Source of the DNA: Actinophytocola sp036378875
Lineage (GTDB): Bacteria; Actinomycetota; Actinomycetes; Mycobacteriales; Pseudonocardiaceae
Assembly: GCF_036378875.1 (NCBI RefSeq)
Contig: NZ_DASUVO010000130.1
Location: 195,844-259,843 of the forward strand
Direction: 5' to 3'
DNA length: 64,000 nt
Below are positions 7,342 through 16,671 of the stretch, piece by piece (the first letter of the stretch is position 1; each line of letters opens with the position of its first letter). The notes under the pieces were generated by a model. That model was not told the origin of the DNA. It made no database searches and worked only from the letters and a program-made list of their open reading frames with translations. The position numbers and the translations under genes are program-made.

Positions 7342-7611
7342 GTGAACGTCAACAAGATCATCTATAAGCCGGTCGGGATGCTGGTCGGTGTGCTCGGCGG
7401 TTTGCTGGCGACGGCGGTCTTCAACAAGGTGTGGGGCAAGGTCGCCGGCGGTGACGAGGCGCCCGACGCCACCGACAAGCACGCCACGTGGGGGCAGGTG
7501 CTGCTCGCGGCCACGATCCAGGGCGCGATCTTCGGTGCGGTGAAGGCGGCGATGGACCGCGGTGGGGCGGTCGGCTACCGCAAGGTCACCGGGGAGTGGC
7601 CGGACGACTGA
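7342..7611 (+). CDS. DUF4235 membrane protein
   Basis: 89 residues from a GTG preceded by GAGGAG. Motifs are those of DUF4235: KIIYKPVGMLVGVLGGLLAT, FNKVWGKV, then ATWGQVLLAATIQGAIFGAVKA, giving two short membrane helices with a conserved W-x-x-V turn. Only one base separates it from the topoisomerase start, so the two are co-translated. Role unknown; the family often sits in stress-response clusters. Confidence 0.85.
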   Translation: MNVNKIIYKPVGMLVGVLGGLLATAVFNKVWGKVAGGDEAPDATDKHATWGQVLLAATIQGAIFGAVKAAMDRGGAVGYRKVTGEWPDD

Positions 7612-7612
7612 C

Positions 7613-8611
7613 TTGGCGCGACTGCGGCGCAGCGACGTCCGGAGCGATGGGTTCCGGCGGCGCCGGTACGGGCGCGGCTGGCGCTACTTCGACACCTCCG
7701 GCCAGCCGCTGACCGACCGTGCGGAGGTGGACCGCATCTCGAGCCTCGCGATCCCGCCGGCGTGGACGCGGGTGTGGATCTGCCCATTTCCGAACGGGCA
7801 CATCCAGGCGGTCGGCACGGACGCGGCCGGCCGCCGTCAGTACCTCTACCACGAGCGGTGGCGGCAGCGGCGGGACGAGGAGAAACACGAGCGGGTGCTG
7901 CGGCTCGCGAGCAGGCTGCCCGACTTCCGGTCCGCCGTGGATGAGGACCTGTGCACGCGGGGGCTGACCGAACGGCGGGTGCTCGCGGGTGCGCTGCGCA
8001 TGCTCGACCGTGGCGTGTTCCGCACCGGCGGTGAGGAGTACGCCGAGGAGAGCCGGGGGGTGGCGACGCTGCTGTGCGGTGACGTCACCGTCCGCGGCGG
8101 CGAGATCCGGTTCGACTACGTCGCGAAGGGCGGCGTCGAGCGGCGTCTGCGCATCCGTGACGACCGGCTCGCGCCGCTGATCACCGCGCTGCGCCGGGGC
8201 CGCACGGACCTCGACCGGCTCCTGGTGTACCGCGCGGGGAACGACCGCTGCGAGGTGCGGGCGGAGGACGTTAACCGGAGGTTCCAGGAGATCGTGGGCC
8301 CCGACTTCACCGCCAAGGACCTCCGCACCTGGCACGCCACGGTCCTGGCCGCGGTGGTCGTCGCCGGGCACGAGCCACCCGGGTCGCGGACCGCGCTGCG
8401 CCGGGTGGAGAAGGCGGTGCTGGCCGACGTGGCCGAACAGCTGGGCAACACCCCGGCGGTGGCCCGCCGGTCCTATGTGGATCCCCGGGTGCTGACCGCG
8501 TTCGAGGACGGCCGCACGATCGACCGCGCGCTGCGCCGCGCCGCCGGCAAACCGATCGAGGAGACCCGCCACGACATCGAACGCGCCGTGATCCGCCTGC
8601 TCAAAGCCTGA
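7613..8611 (+). CDS. DNA topoisomerase IB (poxvirus/eukaryote type)
   Basis: 332 residues from a TTG start one base after the DUF4235 stop. The N-terminal DNA-clamp part shows GRGWRYFDTSGQPLTD, IPPAWTRVWICPFPNGHIQA and QYLYHERWRQRRDE. The catalytic domain contains RVLAGALRMLDRG, FDYVAKGG, FTAKDLRTWHATV and the active-site tyrosine Y288 in ARRSYVDP. It relaxes supercoils by a 3'-phosphotyrosine intermediate without ATP. It is a non-essential accessory enzyme in bacteria. TTG is the only workable start because the frame further upstream overlaps the DUF4235 coding sequence. Confidence 0.92.
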   Translation: MARLRRSDVRSDGFRRRRYGRGWRYFDTSGQPLTDRAEVDRISSLAIPPAWTRVWICPFPNGHIQAVGTDAAGRRQYLYHERWRQRRDEEKHERVLRLASRLPDFRSAVDEDLCTRGLTERRVLAGALRMLDRGVFRTGGEEYAEESRGVATLLCGDVTVRGGEIRFDYVAKGGVERRLRIRDDRLAPLITALRRGRTDLDRLLVYRAGNDRCEVRAEDVNRRFQEIVGPDFTAKDLRTWHATVLAAVVVAGHEPPGSRTALRRVEKAVLADVAEQLGNTPAVARRSYVDPRVLTAFEDGRTIDRALRRAAGKPIEETRHDIERAVIRLLKA

Positions 8612-8627
8612 GTCACGGCTTGAGCAG
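8597..8627. terminator. Bidirectional hairpin between topoisomerase and dehydrogenase genes
   Basis: CTGCTCA, a bulged A, AGCC, an 8-base loop, then GGCT and TGAGCAG form an 11-bp stem covering both convergent stop codons. There is no long T run. It would serve both strands. Confidence 0.5.
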
Positions 8628-9794
8628 TACCTTGATTGCACCGTCCTGTTTCTGCTGGAAGATCTCGTAGCCGTGCGGCGCGTCGCCCAGTGGCAGCTGG
8701 TGGGTGGCCAGGTCCTCGGTGCCCAGCGGGTCGTCGTCGCCGGTCACCAGCGGCAGGATGTCGTCGATCCAGCGGCGCACGTTCGCCTGACCCATCCGCA
8801 GCTGGATCTGCTTGTCGAACAACGCCATCATCGGGATCGGGTCGACCATGCCACCGTACACACCGGACAGCGACACCGTGCCGCCTCGGCGGACCGTGTC
8901 GATCGAGGCGAGCAGCGCGGCCATCCGGTCCACACCGGCCTTCTCGGTCAACTTCGCCGCCACCGGTTTGGGCAGCAACGAGGTCAGCTGCTGCGCGATC
9001 TTGCCGGCGGGGGAGCCGTGGGCCTCCATGCCGACCGCGTCGATCACCGAGTCCGGGCCGCGGCCGGCGGTGAGGTTGCGGATCGTGGACACCGTGTCGT
9101 CGTCGCTCAGATCGACGGTGACGACGCCGTACTTCGCGGCCAGCGCAAGACGTTCGGGTACCAGGTCGACGCCGATGACCTGTCCGGCGCCGAGGTGTTT
9201 GGCGACCCGGCAGCACATCTGGCCGATCGGGCCGAGCCCGAACACCGCGACGCTGCCGCCCTCGGGAACCGCGGCGTACTGGACCGCCTGCCATGCGGTC
9301 GGCAGCACGTCCGACAGGTACACGAACCGCTCGTCCGGTGGGCCCTGCGGCACCGGGATCGGGCCGTAGTGCGCCTGCGGCACCCGCAGGTACTCCGCCT
9401 GCCCACCCGGCACCTGCCCGTACAGCTTCGTGTAGCCGAGTAGCGCGGCGCCCTTGCCCTGTGCGCGGACCTGGGTGGTCTCGCACTGCGACTGCAGGCC
9501 CTGCCGGCACATGAAGCAGTGCCCGCACGAGATGTTGAACGGCACCACCACCCGGTCCCCGGGTTTGATGTGGCTGACCTCGGCGCCGACCTCCTCGACG
9601 ATGCCCATCGGTTCGTGGCCGAGCACGTCGCCCGGTTCGAGGAACGAGCCGAGCACCTCGTACAGGTGCAGGTCCGAGCCGCAGATGCCGCTCGAGGTCA
9701 CCTTGATGATCGCGTCGGTCGGTTCGCGGATCGTCGGGTCCGGCACGGTCTCCACCCGCACGTCCCGCTTGCCTTGCCAGGTAACGGCTTTCAT
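8613..9794 (-). CDS. Zinc-dependent alcohol dehydrogenase (formaldehyde-dehydrogenase-like)
   Basis: 393 residues of the medium-chain family. The catalytic zinc site shows C38 in GICGSD and the GHE motif at 59-61. The structural zinc site is CGHCFMCRQGLQSQC. The Rossmann motif is VFGLGPIGQM. The insert around SLLPKPVAAKLTEKAGVDR and the YLSDVLPTAWQA motif fit the glutathione-independent formaldehyde dehydrogenase subgroup. A GGGAGGAAA ribosome site precedes the ATG. It lies 22 bases after the SDR gene, probably one stress operon driven from the SigB-type promoter at 10703-10727. Probable role: NAD-dependent oxidation of small alcohols or aldehydes. Confidence 0.92.
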   Translation of the reverse strand: MKAVTWQGKRDVRVETVPDPTIREPTDAIIKVTSSGICGSDLHLYEVLGSFLEPGDVLGHEPMGIVEEVGAEVSHIKPGDRVVVPFNISCGHCFMCRQGLQSQCETTQVRAQGKGAALLGYTKLYGQVPGGQAEYLRVPQAHYGPIPVPQGPPDERFVYLSDVLPTAWQAVQYAAVPEGGSVAVFGLGPIGQMCCRVAKHLGAGQVIGVDLVPERLALAAKYGVVTVDLSDDDTVSTIRNLTAGRGPDSVIDAVGMEAHGSPAGKIAQQLTSLLPKPVAAKLTEKAGVDRMAALLASIDTVRRGGTVSLSGVYGGMVDPIPMMALFDKQIQLRMGQANVRRWIDDILPLVTGDDDPLGTEDLATHQLPLGDAPHGYEIFQQKQDGAIKVLLKP

Positions 9795-9816
9795 CGCGTT
9801 TCCTCCCGAAAAGTGG

Positions 9817-10672
9817 TCAGCCGGGATGTGTCTCGCCGCCGAGCGCGGCGAGCACCTCACCGGAGTAGTACGAGGAGAGCTGGTTCGCGGCGAAGAACAC
9901 AAAGGACGGTGCGAGCTCGTCGGGCTGGGCCACCCGCCCGTAGGGCACCTGCTGGCCGAACGTCGCGACCTTCTCCTCCGGCAGCGTCGAGGGGATCAGC
10001 GGTGTCCACACCGGACCGGGCGCCACGCAGTTGACCCGGATCTTGCGGTCCACCAGTGCTTGGGCCATCGCGTAGGTCCAGGTGTGCACCGCGCCCTTGG
10101 TCGCCGCGTAGTCGATGAGGCTCTTGTTGCCGCGCAACCCGTTCACCGACCCGGTGTTGATGATCACACTGCCCTCACCCAGGTGCGGCAGCGCGGCCGA
10201 GGTCACCCCGGAAGTAGCTGTGGATGTTCACGTCGAACGTGCGTTGCCACTGCTCGTCGGTGAGTTCCTCTGGCGAGTCCACCGGCGACTGCGTCGCCAC
10301 GTTGTTCACCAGGATGTCCAGTCCGCCCAGCGCCGAGACTGCCCGCTCGACGACCGCCGCGCAGTGGTCCCGTTCGGCCAGGTCGCCGGGGATCAGCTCG
10401 CACAGGCGGCCCTCGGCACGCACGAGTTCGGCGGTGTGCTTGGCGTCGCCGTGCTCCTCGAGGTAGGCGATCGCCACGTCGGCGCCCTCCTTGGCGAACG
10501 CGACGGCCACCGCCCGGCCGATGCCGGAGTCACCGCCGGTGATGAGCGCACGCTTGTGCCGCAACAGGTCCCGGCCCACGTAGTCGGTCATCTCGTCCCG
10601 CGGCCGCGGTGTCATCGCGCTGGTCTCGCCGGGTGGCTCCTGTTGTTGCGGCGGCTGGTTGTGGTCGGCCAT
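9817..10672 (-). pseudogene. SDR-family oxidoreductase with a frameshift
   Basis: Two consecutive minus-strand frames together make one normal SDR of about 285 residues. The first half (start 10672) carries ALITGGDSGIGRAVAVAF and DILVNNVATQ and runs to HSYFR. The second half resumes with VTSAALPHLGEGSVIINTGS and carries the YAATK active site and RVNCVAPGPVWTPLIPS. The join needs deletion of one G in the GGGG run (CCCC on the plus strand at 10206-10209). This is either a real single-base mutation or a sequencing error in a homopolymer. Everything else, including catalytic residues, is intact. It is followed by the alcohol dehydrogenase. Confidence 0.85.
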
Positions 10673-10702
10673 CTGCCCTCCCCACGGTTGGCTCCCGTCG
10701 GG

Positions 10703-10727
10703 TTACCCTGGTGTTTCCGTGTCAACC
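10703..10727 (-). promoter_or_regulatory. SigB-type promoter upstream of the SDR/alcohol dehydrogenase unit
   Basis: The minus strand reads GGTT (10727-10724), 15 bases, GGGTAA (10708-10703), close to GTTT-N15-GGGTAT. It resembles the exact copy at 7240-7264, which suggests joint stress control of the two units. Confidence 0.6.
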
Positions 10728-10806
10728 GCCACAGCGAGTCCCGTCTCGCGCGCGCCCGGCCGGTCAGTCAGACTGGCCCCCGCAGACGCGTGGAAGGAGG
10801 TCGGGG

Positions 10807-11901
10807 ATGGCGGACGGGGACGCCGTGCTCTCCCTCCGCGTCGAGGAGGAGTTCCTCCTCGTCGACCCCGACACCGGGTGCACCGAGCCGGCGGCCGACG
10901 ACGTGCTGCGCTACGCCGACACCCTCACCGCCCCCGCTCCCGACGCCACCCTCGCCGCGGAGCTGTGCGAGACCAGGGTCGAGATGGGCAGCGGCCGGTG
11001 CGGCACGCTCGCCGAGCTGACCGAGCGGCTCACCGTCGCCCGGCTGCGGCTCGCGACCGCCGCGCGCGCCGCCGGCACCTGGGCACTGCCCGCCGGCTGC
11101 CCTCCGATGGGCGGATTCGTCGTGCCACGCAAGAAGTTCGCGCCCGTGGCCGACGCCTACGGCGCGGTGGTGTCCGACCAGACCTGCGGCTGCCGTGTCC
11201 AGGTCGACGTGCCCGACCCGGACACCGCGGTCGCCGTCGTGAACCACCTGCGGCCGTGGCTGCCGGTGCTGCTCGCCCTGTCGGTGAACTCGCCGTACTG
11301 CGACGGCGCCGACACCGGCTACCCCAGCTGGCGCACCGTGCAGCGATCCCGGCTGCCCGCCGGCGGGATGCCGCCGCATTTCGCGTCGACCCGCGCCTAC
11401 GAGTCACGCGTCGCGCGGCTGGTGGAACTGGGTGTGCTGGTCGACGACACCGCACCGCTGTGGCTGGCCCGGCCGCTGCCGCGACTGTCCGCTGTGGAGA
11501 TTCGGGTTGCCGACACGGGCGTCGACATCGAGGCCACCCGGCTACAGGCGGCGCTGTCCCGCGCACTGGTCGCGACCGCGCTCACCGACCTTGCCGCCGG
11601 CCGCGAAGCACCCGCCATCGGCGAACAGATCGCGGCCGCAGCGCTGTGGTCGGCCGCGCGGCACGGCGTGTCCGGCCCGGGCATCCACCCCGTGCTGGAA
11701 CGGCAGGCGCCGGCGACCGTGCTCGTCACCGAACTGCTGTCCGCCGTACGGGCCGCGCTCGAGGACTCCGACGACGTGACCACCGTGCGGGAGGACGTGC
11801 GCAGGCTGCTGACACTGGGCACGGGCGCCGACCGCCAACTCGCCACCGGCGACCCCCACGACGCGGTCCAAGCTCTGGCCGTGACCAAACCGTCCAGCTA
11901 G
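10807..11901 (+). CDS. YbdK-type carboxylate-amine ligase (GCS2 family)
   Basis: 364 residues from an ATG after GGAAGGAGG. The GCS2 features are LRVEEEFLLVDPDTG at the N-terminus (metal/ATP glutamates), ELCETRVEMGSG, then SVNSPYCDGADTGYPSWRT and VEIRVADTG. E. coli YbdK has weak glutamate-cysteine ligase activity; in actinomycetes these enzymes are annotated as glutamate-cysteine ligase-like with uncertain substrate. It is divergent from the SDR gene and lies in the same stress-type neighbourhood. Confidence 0.9.
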   Translation: MADGDAVLSLRVEEEFLLVDPDTGCTEPAADDVLRYADTLTAPAPDATLAAELCETRVEMGSGRCGTLAELTERLTVARLRLATAARAAGTWALPAGCPPMGGFVVPRKKFAPVADAYGAVVSDQTCGCRVQVDVPDPDTAVAVVNHLRPWLPVLLALSVNSPYCDGADTGYPSWRTVQRSRLPAGGMPPHFASTRAYESRVARLVELGVLVDDTAPLWLARPLPRLSAVEIRVADTGVDIEATRLQAALSRALVATALTDLAAGREAPAIGEQIAAAALWSAARHGVSGPGIHPVLERQAPATVLVTELLSAVRAALEDSDDVTTVREDVRRLLTLGTGADRQLATGDPHDAVQALAVTKPSS

Positions 11902-12260
11902 CCGGACTCCGCGGCCAGGACACAGAACTCGTTGCCCTCCGGGTCCTGCAGCACCACCCAGTCCTGCGCCGGGTCGTCCTCGATCACCCGTGCCCCCAAC
12001 GCCACCAGCCGCGCCACCTCGTCGTACTGCGCCCCGCTCGGACGGACGTCGAGATGCACCCGGTTCTTGGCCCGCTTCAACTCGGACACGGGGTGGAACA
12101 GCAGCGGCGACGCCCCGTCCGTGCCCGCCTCCACATACTCCACACCGTGCGCGTCCGTCCAACGGCGCTGGATGTCGTAACCGAGCGTCGCGCACCAGAA
12201 CCGTGTCTGCGCCTCGACGTCCCGACAGTCGAACACCGTGGCGACAATCCGACTGGACAT
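11898..12260 (-). CDS. VOC-fold (glyoxalase-like) protein
   Basis: 120 residues: IVATVFDCRDVEAQTRFWCA opening, GVEYVEAG, NRVHLDVRP and the closing VVLQDPEGNEFCVL, the two beta-alpha-beta-beta-beta modules of the VOC superfamily. Substrate not predictable. ATG 12260 is used; the upstream extension lacks family sequence. A perfect palindrome TGGACATGTGTCCA covers the start codon. The stop overlaps that of the convergent ligase gene. Confidence 0.85.
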   Translation of the reverse strand: MSSRIVATVFDCRDVEAQTRFWCATLGYDIQRRWTDAHGVEYVEAGTDGASPLLFHPVSELKRAKNRVHLDVRPSGAQYDEVARLVALGARVIEDDPAQDWVVLQDPEGNEFCVLAAESG

Positions 12261-12267
12261 GTGTCCA
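12254..12267. promoter_or_regulatory. Palindrome over the VOC start codon
   Basis: TGGACATGTGTCCA is a perfect 14-base palindrome that includes the ATG of the VOC gene. It could be an operator. Confidence 0.3.
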
Positions 12268-12297
12268 ACCGTAACCCGCCATGGCCGAGGGCACCGG

Positions 12298-13239
12298 TCA
12301 GTCGACCAGCCAGCCGTTGCGGGCCGCCAGCACACCGGCGTGGAAACGGGTCCGTGCCCCCAGCTGGTCCAACAGCTCCGCGACCCGACGGGTCACCGTC
12401 CGTGGGCTGATGCCCAGCTGACGCGCGATCGTCTCGTCCTTCGCGCCCGCCGCCAGCAACGTCAGCAACCCGATGTCCGGCAACGCGGCCACCGGACCCG
12501 GCACCACCGGCGACGCCTGCTCCCACAACAACTCGAACAACACCACCAACGCGTCCAGCAGCGCGCACTTGCGCACCACCAGCGCGCTCTCCACCATGTC
12601 CTCCAACGCCAGCGGCAGCAACGCCACCTGCCGGTCCATGATCGCGAGCTTCATCGGCAGCTTCGGATGCAGCCGCGACAGCTCACCCTTCTCGATCGCC
12701 CGCTTCACCGCCTCCAACGCGCCAGCCGGCTCCAGCGACTCCGGCGCGTACAGGCCGCGGACCACGACCTCGTCCCGCAGCCGCGTGCTGACCTCCTGCT
12801 CCGCCGGCTCGACCGGCGCCGCGTACGGTGGCCGGTCGATCACCAACAGCTCCCGCTCACAGCCCCGCACCAACGCCGTGTACCGGTGCGCCACCGCCTG
12901 CTGCCCGACCAGGATCTCCAACAGCTCGTCGGGCTGACGCGGCCCGCTCATCTCCGCCACCAGCGCCCGCGCGTTGACCTGCAACGCGGTCAGCTCGCTC
13001 TGCCGGCGCGCCACCAGCAGGTCGATCGCCGTGTCCGGCCGCGCCGGCAGCAGCCGCACCGGCCGGCCCGGCGCCCTCGTGACCAGGCCGAGCTCCGCCA
13101 GCTCGGACACCGCCCGGCGGGTCGCCTTCGCCGACCGGTCCAGGTCCGCGGCCAACTCCGCCGGGGTACGGCCAGGGCCGGCGAGCAGCGCGCGGTAGAC
13201 GGACTCGGCGAACCGGCTGATCCCCAAGGCCTCCAGCAT
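12298..13239 (-). CDS. TrmB-like/LuxR-type two-HTH transcriptional regulator
   Basis: 313 residues. The N-terminus is a winged helix of TrmB type (ISRFAESVYRALLAGPGRTPAELAADLDRSAKATRRAVSEL). A central phospholipase-D-like or ligand region follows (RGCERELLVIDRPP). The C-terminus has a LuxR-type helix-turn-helix (LLAAGAKDETIARQLGISPRTVTRRVAELLDQLGARTRF). This architecture is common in actinomycetes as orphan regulators. ATG 13239 is chosen, eight bases after AGGA; ATG 13248 is in frame. It is divergent from the secreted protease, which may be its target. Confidence 0.88.
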   Translation of the reverse strand: MLEALGISRFAESVYRALLAGPGRTPAELAADLDRSAKATRRAVSELAELGLVTRAPGRPVRLLPARPDTAIDLLVARRQSELTALQVNARALVAEMSGPRQPDELLEILVGQQAVAHRYTALVRGCERELLVIDRPPYAAPVEPAEQEVSTRLRDEVVVRGLYAPESLEPAGALEAVKRAIEKGELSRLHPKLPMKLAIMDRQVALLPLALEDMVESALVVRKCALLDALVVLFELLWEQASPVVPGPVAALPDIGLLTLLAAGAKDETIARQLGISPRTVTRRVAELLDQLGARTRFHAGVLAARNGWLVD

Positions 13240-13328
13240 GATCGTCATCCTGGCCAGTTCTCGCCATGGCGGCAACACGCCACGCCCGAGCCGTTCCTTC
13301 CTCCATTCGGATGCCGTAGGACTGGCCC

Positions 13329-16300
13329 ATGCACCTGCAGCGACCGCTCCACCGTCTGCTGGCGGTGCTCACCGGACTTGTCGTTGCCGCCGGCGTGTCG
13401 GCGACAACGGCTCCGGCCGCGCCCACGGCGGCCGCCTCGGTGGCCGGCCCGGCCTTGGCTCCCGCCGGGCCGGCCACCGACGTAACCCTGATCACCGGCG
13501 ACGTGGCCACCGTGACCCGCGACGTCGACGGGCTCCCCAGGGCGACCATGCGCCCCGCCGAGGGCACGACCGGGTTCACCACACTGCGACGCGGCAGCGA
13601 CCTGTACGTGGTGCCCTCGTCGGTCGAGCACCTGGTTCCCGAGACACTCGACCTGGAACTGTTCAACGTGACCGGTCTGCTCGCCCAGGGCTACGGCGAC
13701 GCGGAGACCGACACCCTGCCCGTGATCGTCCGCGGTCAGACCGGGCTGCGGACCGGCGGGACCGCGTTGCCCAGCATCGACGCGACCGCGGTCGACCTAC
13801 CGAAGAAGACCGCGTTCACCACCGTGCTGGCGGCGGGTGGGGTGAAGGTGTGGTTGGACCGCCGCGTGAGCGCCGCCGAACTGGACGGCAACCTCACCAG
13901 GATCGGCGCGCCGCAGGCATGGGACGCGGGCCTGTCGGGCGCCGGGGTGGACGTCGCGGTGCTGGACACCGGCGTCGACGCCGACCACCCGGACCTGCGC
14001 GGGAAAGTCATCGAGCAGGCCAACTTCACCGACGACCCGACCGCCGCCGACGGCCACGGACACGGCACGCACGTGGCGTCGATCATCGGCGGCACCGGGG
14101 CGGCGGCGGGCGGCGTACGCAAGGGGGTCGCGTATGGCGCCCGTCTCCTGTCCGGCAAGGTCCTCGCCGCAGACGGGCGCGGACAGCTGTCGTGGGTCAT
14201 CCGTGGCATGGAATGGGCCGCGGCACGAGGCGCGGACGTGGTGAACATCAGCCTCGGCGGCAAGGCAGGCGATGGCGACGACCCCACCGCGCAGGCACTC
14301 GACCGGCTCGCCACCGATACCGACACCCTGTTCGTCGTCGCGGCCGGCAACGACGGCCCCGGCTCGTCGTCCGTCGGCACCCCCGGCGTCGCGGCCAGCG
14401 CACTCACCGTCGGCGCGGCCAACACCGACGGGCTGCCCCCGTACTTCTCCGGACAGGGCCCGGCACGCGGCAGCTTCCGCGCCAAACCCGACGTCACCGC
14501 CCCCGGCGTGTCGATCACCGCGGCACAGACCGGCGGCGACGGCTACACCCAGATGACCGGCACCTCCCAGGCCGCCCCGCACGTCGCCGGCGCCGCCGCG
14601 CTGCTGGCCGAACGCCACCCCGACTGGGACTGGCAGCGGATCAAGAACACACTCATGACCACCGCCGACGCCAAAACCCCCACCCCCACGCCGTACGCGG
14701 AGGGCGCGGGCCACATCGACCTGGCCGGCGCCCTCGCCGACACCCTCCACCTCGACCGAGGCAACGTCGACTTCGGCTACCTGCGCCACGGCGACAACAC
14801 CGCCCAACGCACGATCACCCTGCACGTCGAAAACGACGGCACACAACCGGAAACGGTGACGATCAGCGACGAGGTCCGCGATCCCGCCGGCCGTCCCGCC
14901 CCCGACAACCTGGTGACCGCCACCCCCGCACAGTTCACCGTCGCGCCGGGCCAGACCGTGCCGGTGACCGTCACCCTCACCCCAGGCAGCGGCGGCAAAG
15001 GCGTCCACACCGGCGCCGTCACCCTTACCAGGCCAGGGAAACAGCCCACCCGCATGCCCCTCGGCTTCTACAACGAGGCACCCCGCCAGAACATCGCCCT
15101 GACCGTGCTCAACCGGCACGGCCAACCCGACGCGTACGGGACGGTGTGGCTCGCCAACATGGCCGAGATGCACCCGTCGACCGGCGGCGGGTACACCGTG
15201 CTGCAGCTGGACGAGAACGGCCGCGGCACCGCACGCATGGCACCCGGCCCGATCAGCGCCGTCGCCAGAATCGTCACCCCAGCGTCCGGTGCCACCCCCG
15301 AGACCGTGTCCTTCGCCGGCACCCCCGAACTCACCGTCGACCGCGACCTGACCTACACCATCGACGCCCGCAAAGCCAAACAGCTCAAGCCCGTCACCGT
15401 CGACGGCGCACGCACCACCGTGTCCACCGTGTCCCTCCACTATGGACGCGAGGACGCGCGGCGCGACGGCGGCATCAGCGACGGCATCTACGCCACCGGC
15501 GAAGAACTCGCCCGCGGCACCGTGTTCGTGCAACCAACCACCCCGGTACGGCACGGCCGCGTCAGCTTCGAAACCCGCTGGGAACTCAACCGCGGCACCG
15601 ACCGGTACGCCGTCGTGCTCGGCGGCCCGACCGTGCCGAACCCGCCCACCTACCGGGCGTCCCGGTCCAGCTTCGCCCGCGTGGACGCCGACTACCGGTC
15701 CCTCGGCGGACAACCCGACTCCTACCGCACCTACCGCCAACCCGACACCGACCTCGTCTACGCGACACAAGGATGGCTGCACCCACTCCCCGCGCCGACG
15801 AAACGCACCGAATGGGTCACCGCGAGCCCGAACGTGCGCTGGCGCCAATGCGTCGCCGGCCCACACGACGTGGTCGCGGTGCTCTGCACCCCGACCACCA
15901 CCTACCGCCCGGGGGAGCGGCGCCCCGCCGTCTGGTTCCGGTCACCCGCCCCGGCAGTCACCACCGCCTCACACAACCGAGAACGCATCGAACTGCCCGT
16001 GGACCTGAGCGACGGCGCTCACGAAGGCAGCCTCCACGAGCCCGCCGCCGCCGGCAACCGCACCTATCGCCTGTACCGCAACGGAACCGAGCTGCCCCGG
16101 TTCGGCGACAGCTGGTACTTCGACAGCCCACCCGAACCGGCGACCTTCCGGCTCGAACACACCTCGACACCCGACCCGACGCGCCTGCCCATCGCGAGCA
16201 GCACCAGCACCGCCTGGACCTTCCCGTCCCAAGCACCCACCGACCCCGAGGCGTGGGACACCAAACCACGGCTGCTGTCCATCGACTACCAACCAGGCAC

Positions 16301-16601
16301 CGACGCTCACGGCAGGCTGCCGGCCTGGCACCTGCTCGACCTGGACATCCGCGTGACCTCCATGGCCGGCGGCACCGATTTCCGCCTGGAACCAGGCACC
16401 CTGCGGTTCTGGGCGTCGACCGACCAAGGGAAACGCTGGCACCAGGGCATCGTCGTCCCCGGCTTCGACGGGACCTACCGGGTGCTCGTGCCGGGCGTGA
16501 TCACCCGGCCAGGACAGCACATCTCGGTACGCGCGGAAGCCACCGCCGCCGAAAACCGCACCATCAAACAGACATTGCTGGACGCCTACCCGGTGCGGTG
16601 A
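13329..16601 (+). CDS. Secreted subtilisin-like serine protease (S8), 1090 residues
   Basis: A signal peptide (RLLAVLTGLVVAAGVSATTAPAA) is followed by a propeptide-like region to about residue 195. The S8 catalytic domain has D213 (VAVLDTGVD), H245 (GHGTHVAS) and S413 (GTSQAAPHVAG), with the oxyanion segment VAAGNDGPGS. After about residue 460 comes a beta-rich tail of 600 residues, starting with an Fn3-like block (NVDFGYLRHGDNTAQRTITL, QTVPVTVTLTPG). A TAGGAC element ends six bases before the ATG, so the mRNA is probably leaderless. Large secreted subtilases of this type degrade extracellular protein; the long tail may bind substrate or the cell wall. Confidence 0.95.
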   Translation: MHLQRPLHRLLAVLTGLVVAAGVSATTAPAAPTAAASVAGPALAPAGPATDVTLITGDVATVTRDVDGLPRATMRPAEGTTGFTTLRRGSDLYVVPSSVEHLVPETLDLELFNVTGLLAQGYGDAETDTLPVIVRGQTGLRTGGTALPSIDATAVDLPKKTAFTTVLAAGGVKVWLDRRVSAAELDGNLTRIGAPQAWDAGLSGAGVDVAVLDTGVDADHPDLRGKVIEQANFTDDPTAADGHGHGTHVASIIGGTGAAAGGVRKGVAYGARLLSGKVLAADGRGQLSWVIRGMEWAAARGADVVNISLGGKAGDGDDPTAQALDRLATDTDTLFVVAAGNDGPGSSSVGTPGVAASALTVGAANTDGLPPYFSGQGPARGSFRAKPDVTAPGVSITAAQTGGDGYTQMTGTSQAAPHVAGAAALLAERHPDWDWQRIKNTLMTTADAKTPTPTPYAEGAGHIDLAGALADTLHLDRGNVDFGYLRHGDNTAQRTITLHVENDGTQPETVTISDEVRDPAGRPAPDNLVTATPAQFTVAPGQTVPVTVTLTPGSGGKGVHTGAVTLTRPGKQPTRMPLGFYNEAPRQNIALTVLNRHGQPDAYGTVWLANMAEMHPSTGGGYTVLQLDENGRGTARMAPGPISAVARIVTPASGATPETVSFAGTPELTVDRDLTYTIDARKAKQLKPVTVDGARTTVSTVSLHYGREDARRDGGISDGIYATGEELARGTVFVQPTTPVRHGRVSFETRWELNRGTDRYAVVLGGPTVPNPPTYRASRSSFARVDADYRSLGGQPDSYRTYRQPDTDLVYATQGWLHPLPAPTKRTEWVTASPNVRWRQCVAGPHDVVAVLCTPTTTYRPGERRPAVWFRSPAPAVTTASHNRERIELPVDLSDGAHEGSLHEPAAAGNRTYRLYRNGTELPRFGDSWYFDSPPEPATFRLEHTSTPDPTRLPIASSTSTAWTFPSQAPTDPEAWDTKPRLLSIDYQPGTDAHGRLPAWHLLDLDIRVTSMAGGTDFRLEPGTLRFWASTDQGKRWHQGIVVPGFDGTYRVLVPGVITRPGQHISVRAEATAAENRTIKQTLLDAYPVR

Positions 16602-16671
16602 TCACATCGTGACGCCCGGCTGAGTAATGTTACGCATCCGCCCCACCCGGGCGGTTGGTGTACTGAGACGC

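Noticed and set aside
13238..16612. 1124-codon plus-strand frame overlapping the subtilase
   Set aside because: Arg/Pro-rich shadow of the protease, which has signal peptide and catalytic triad in its own frame.
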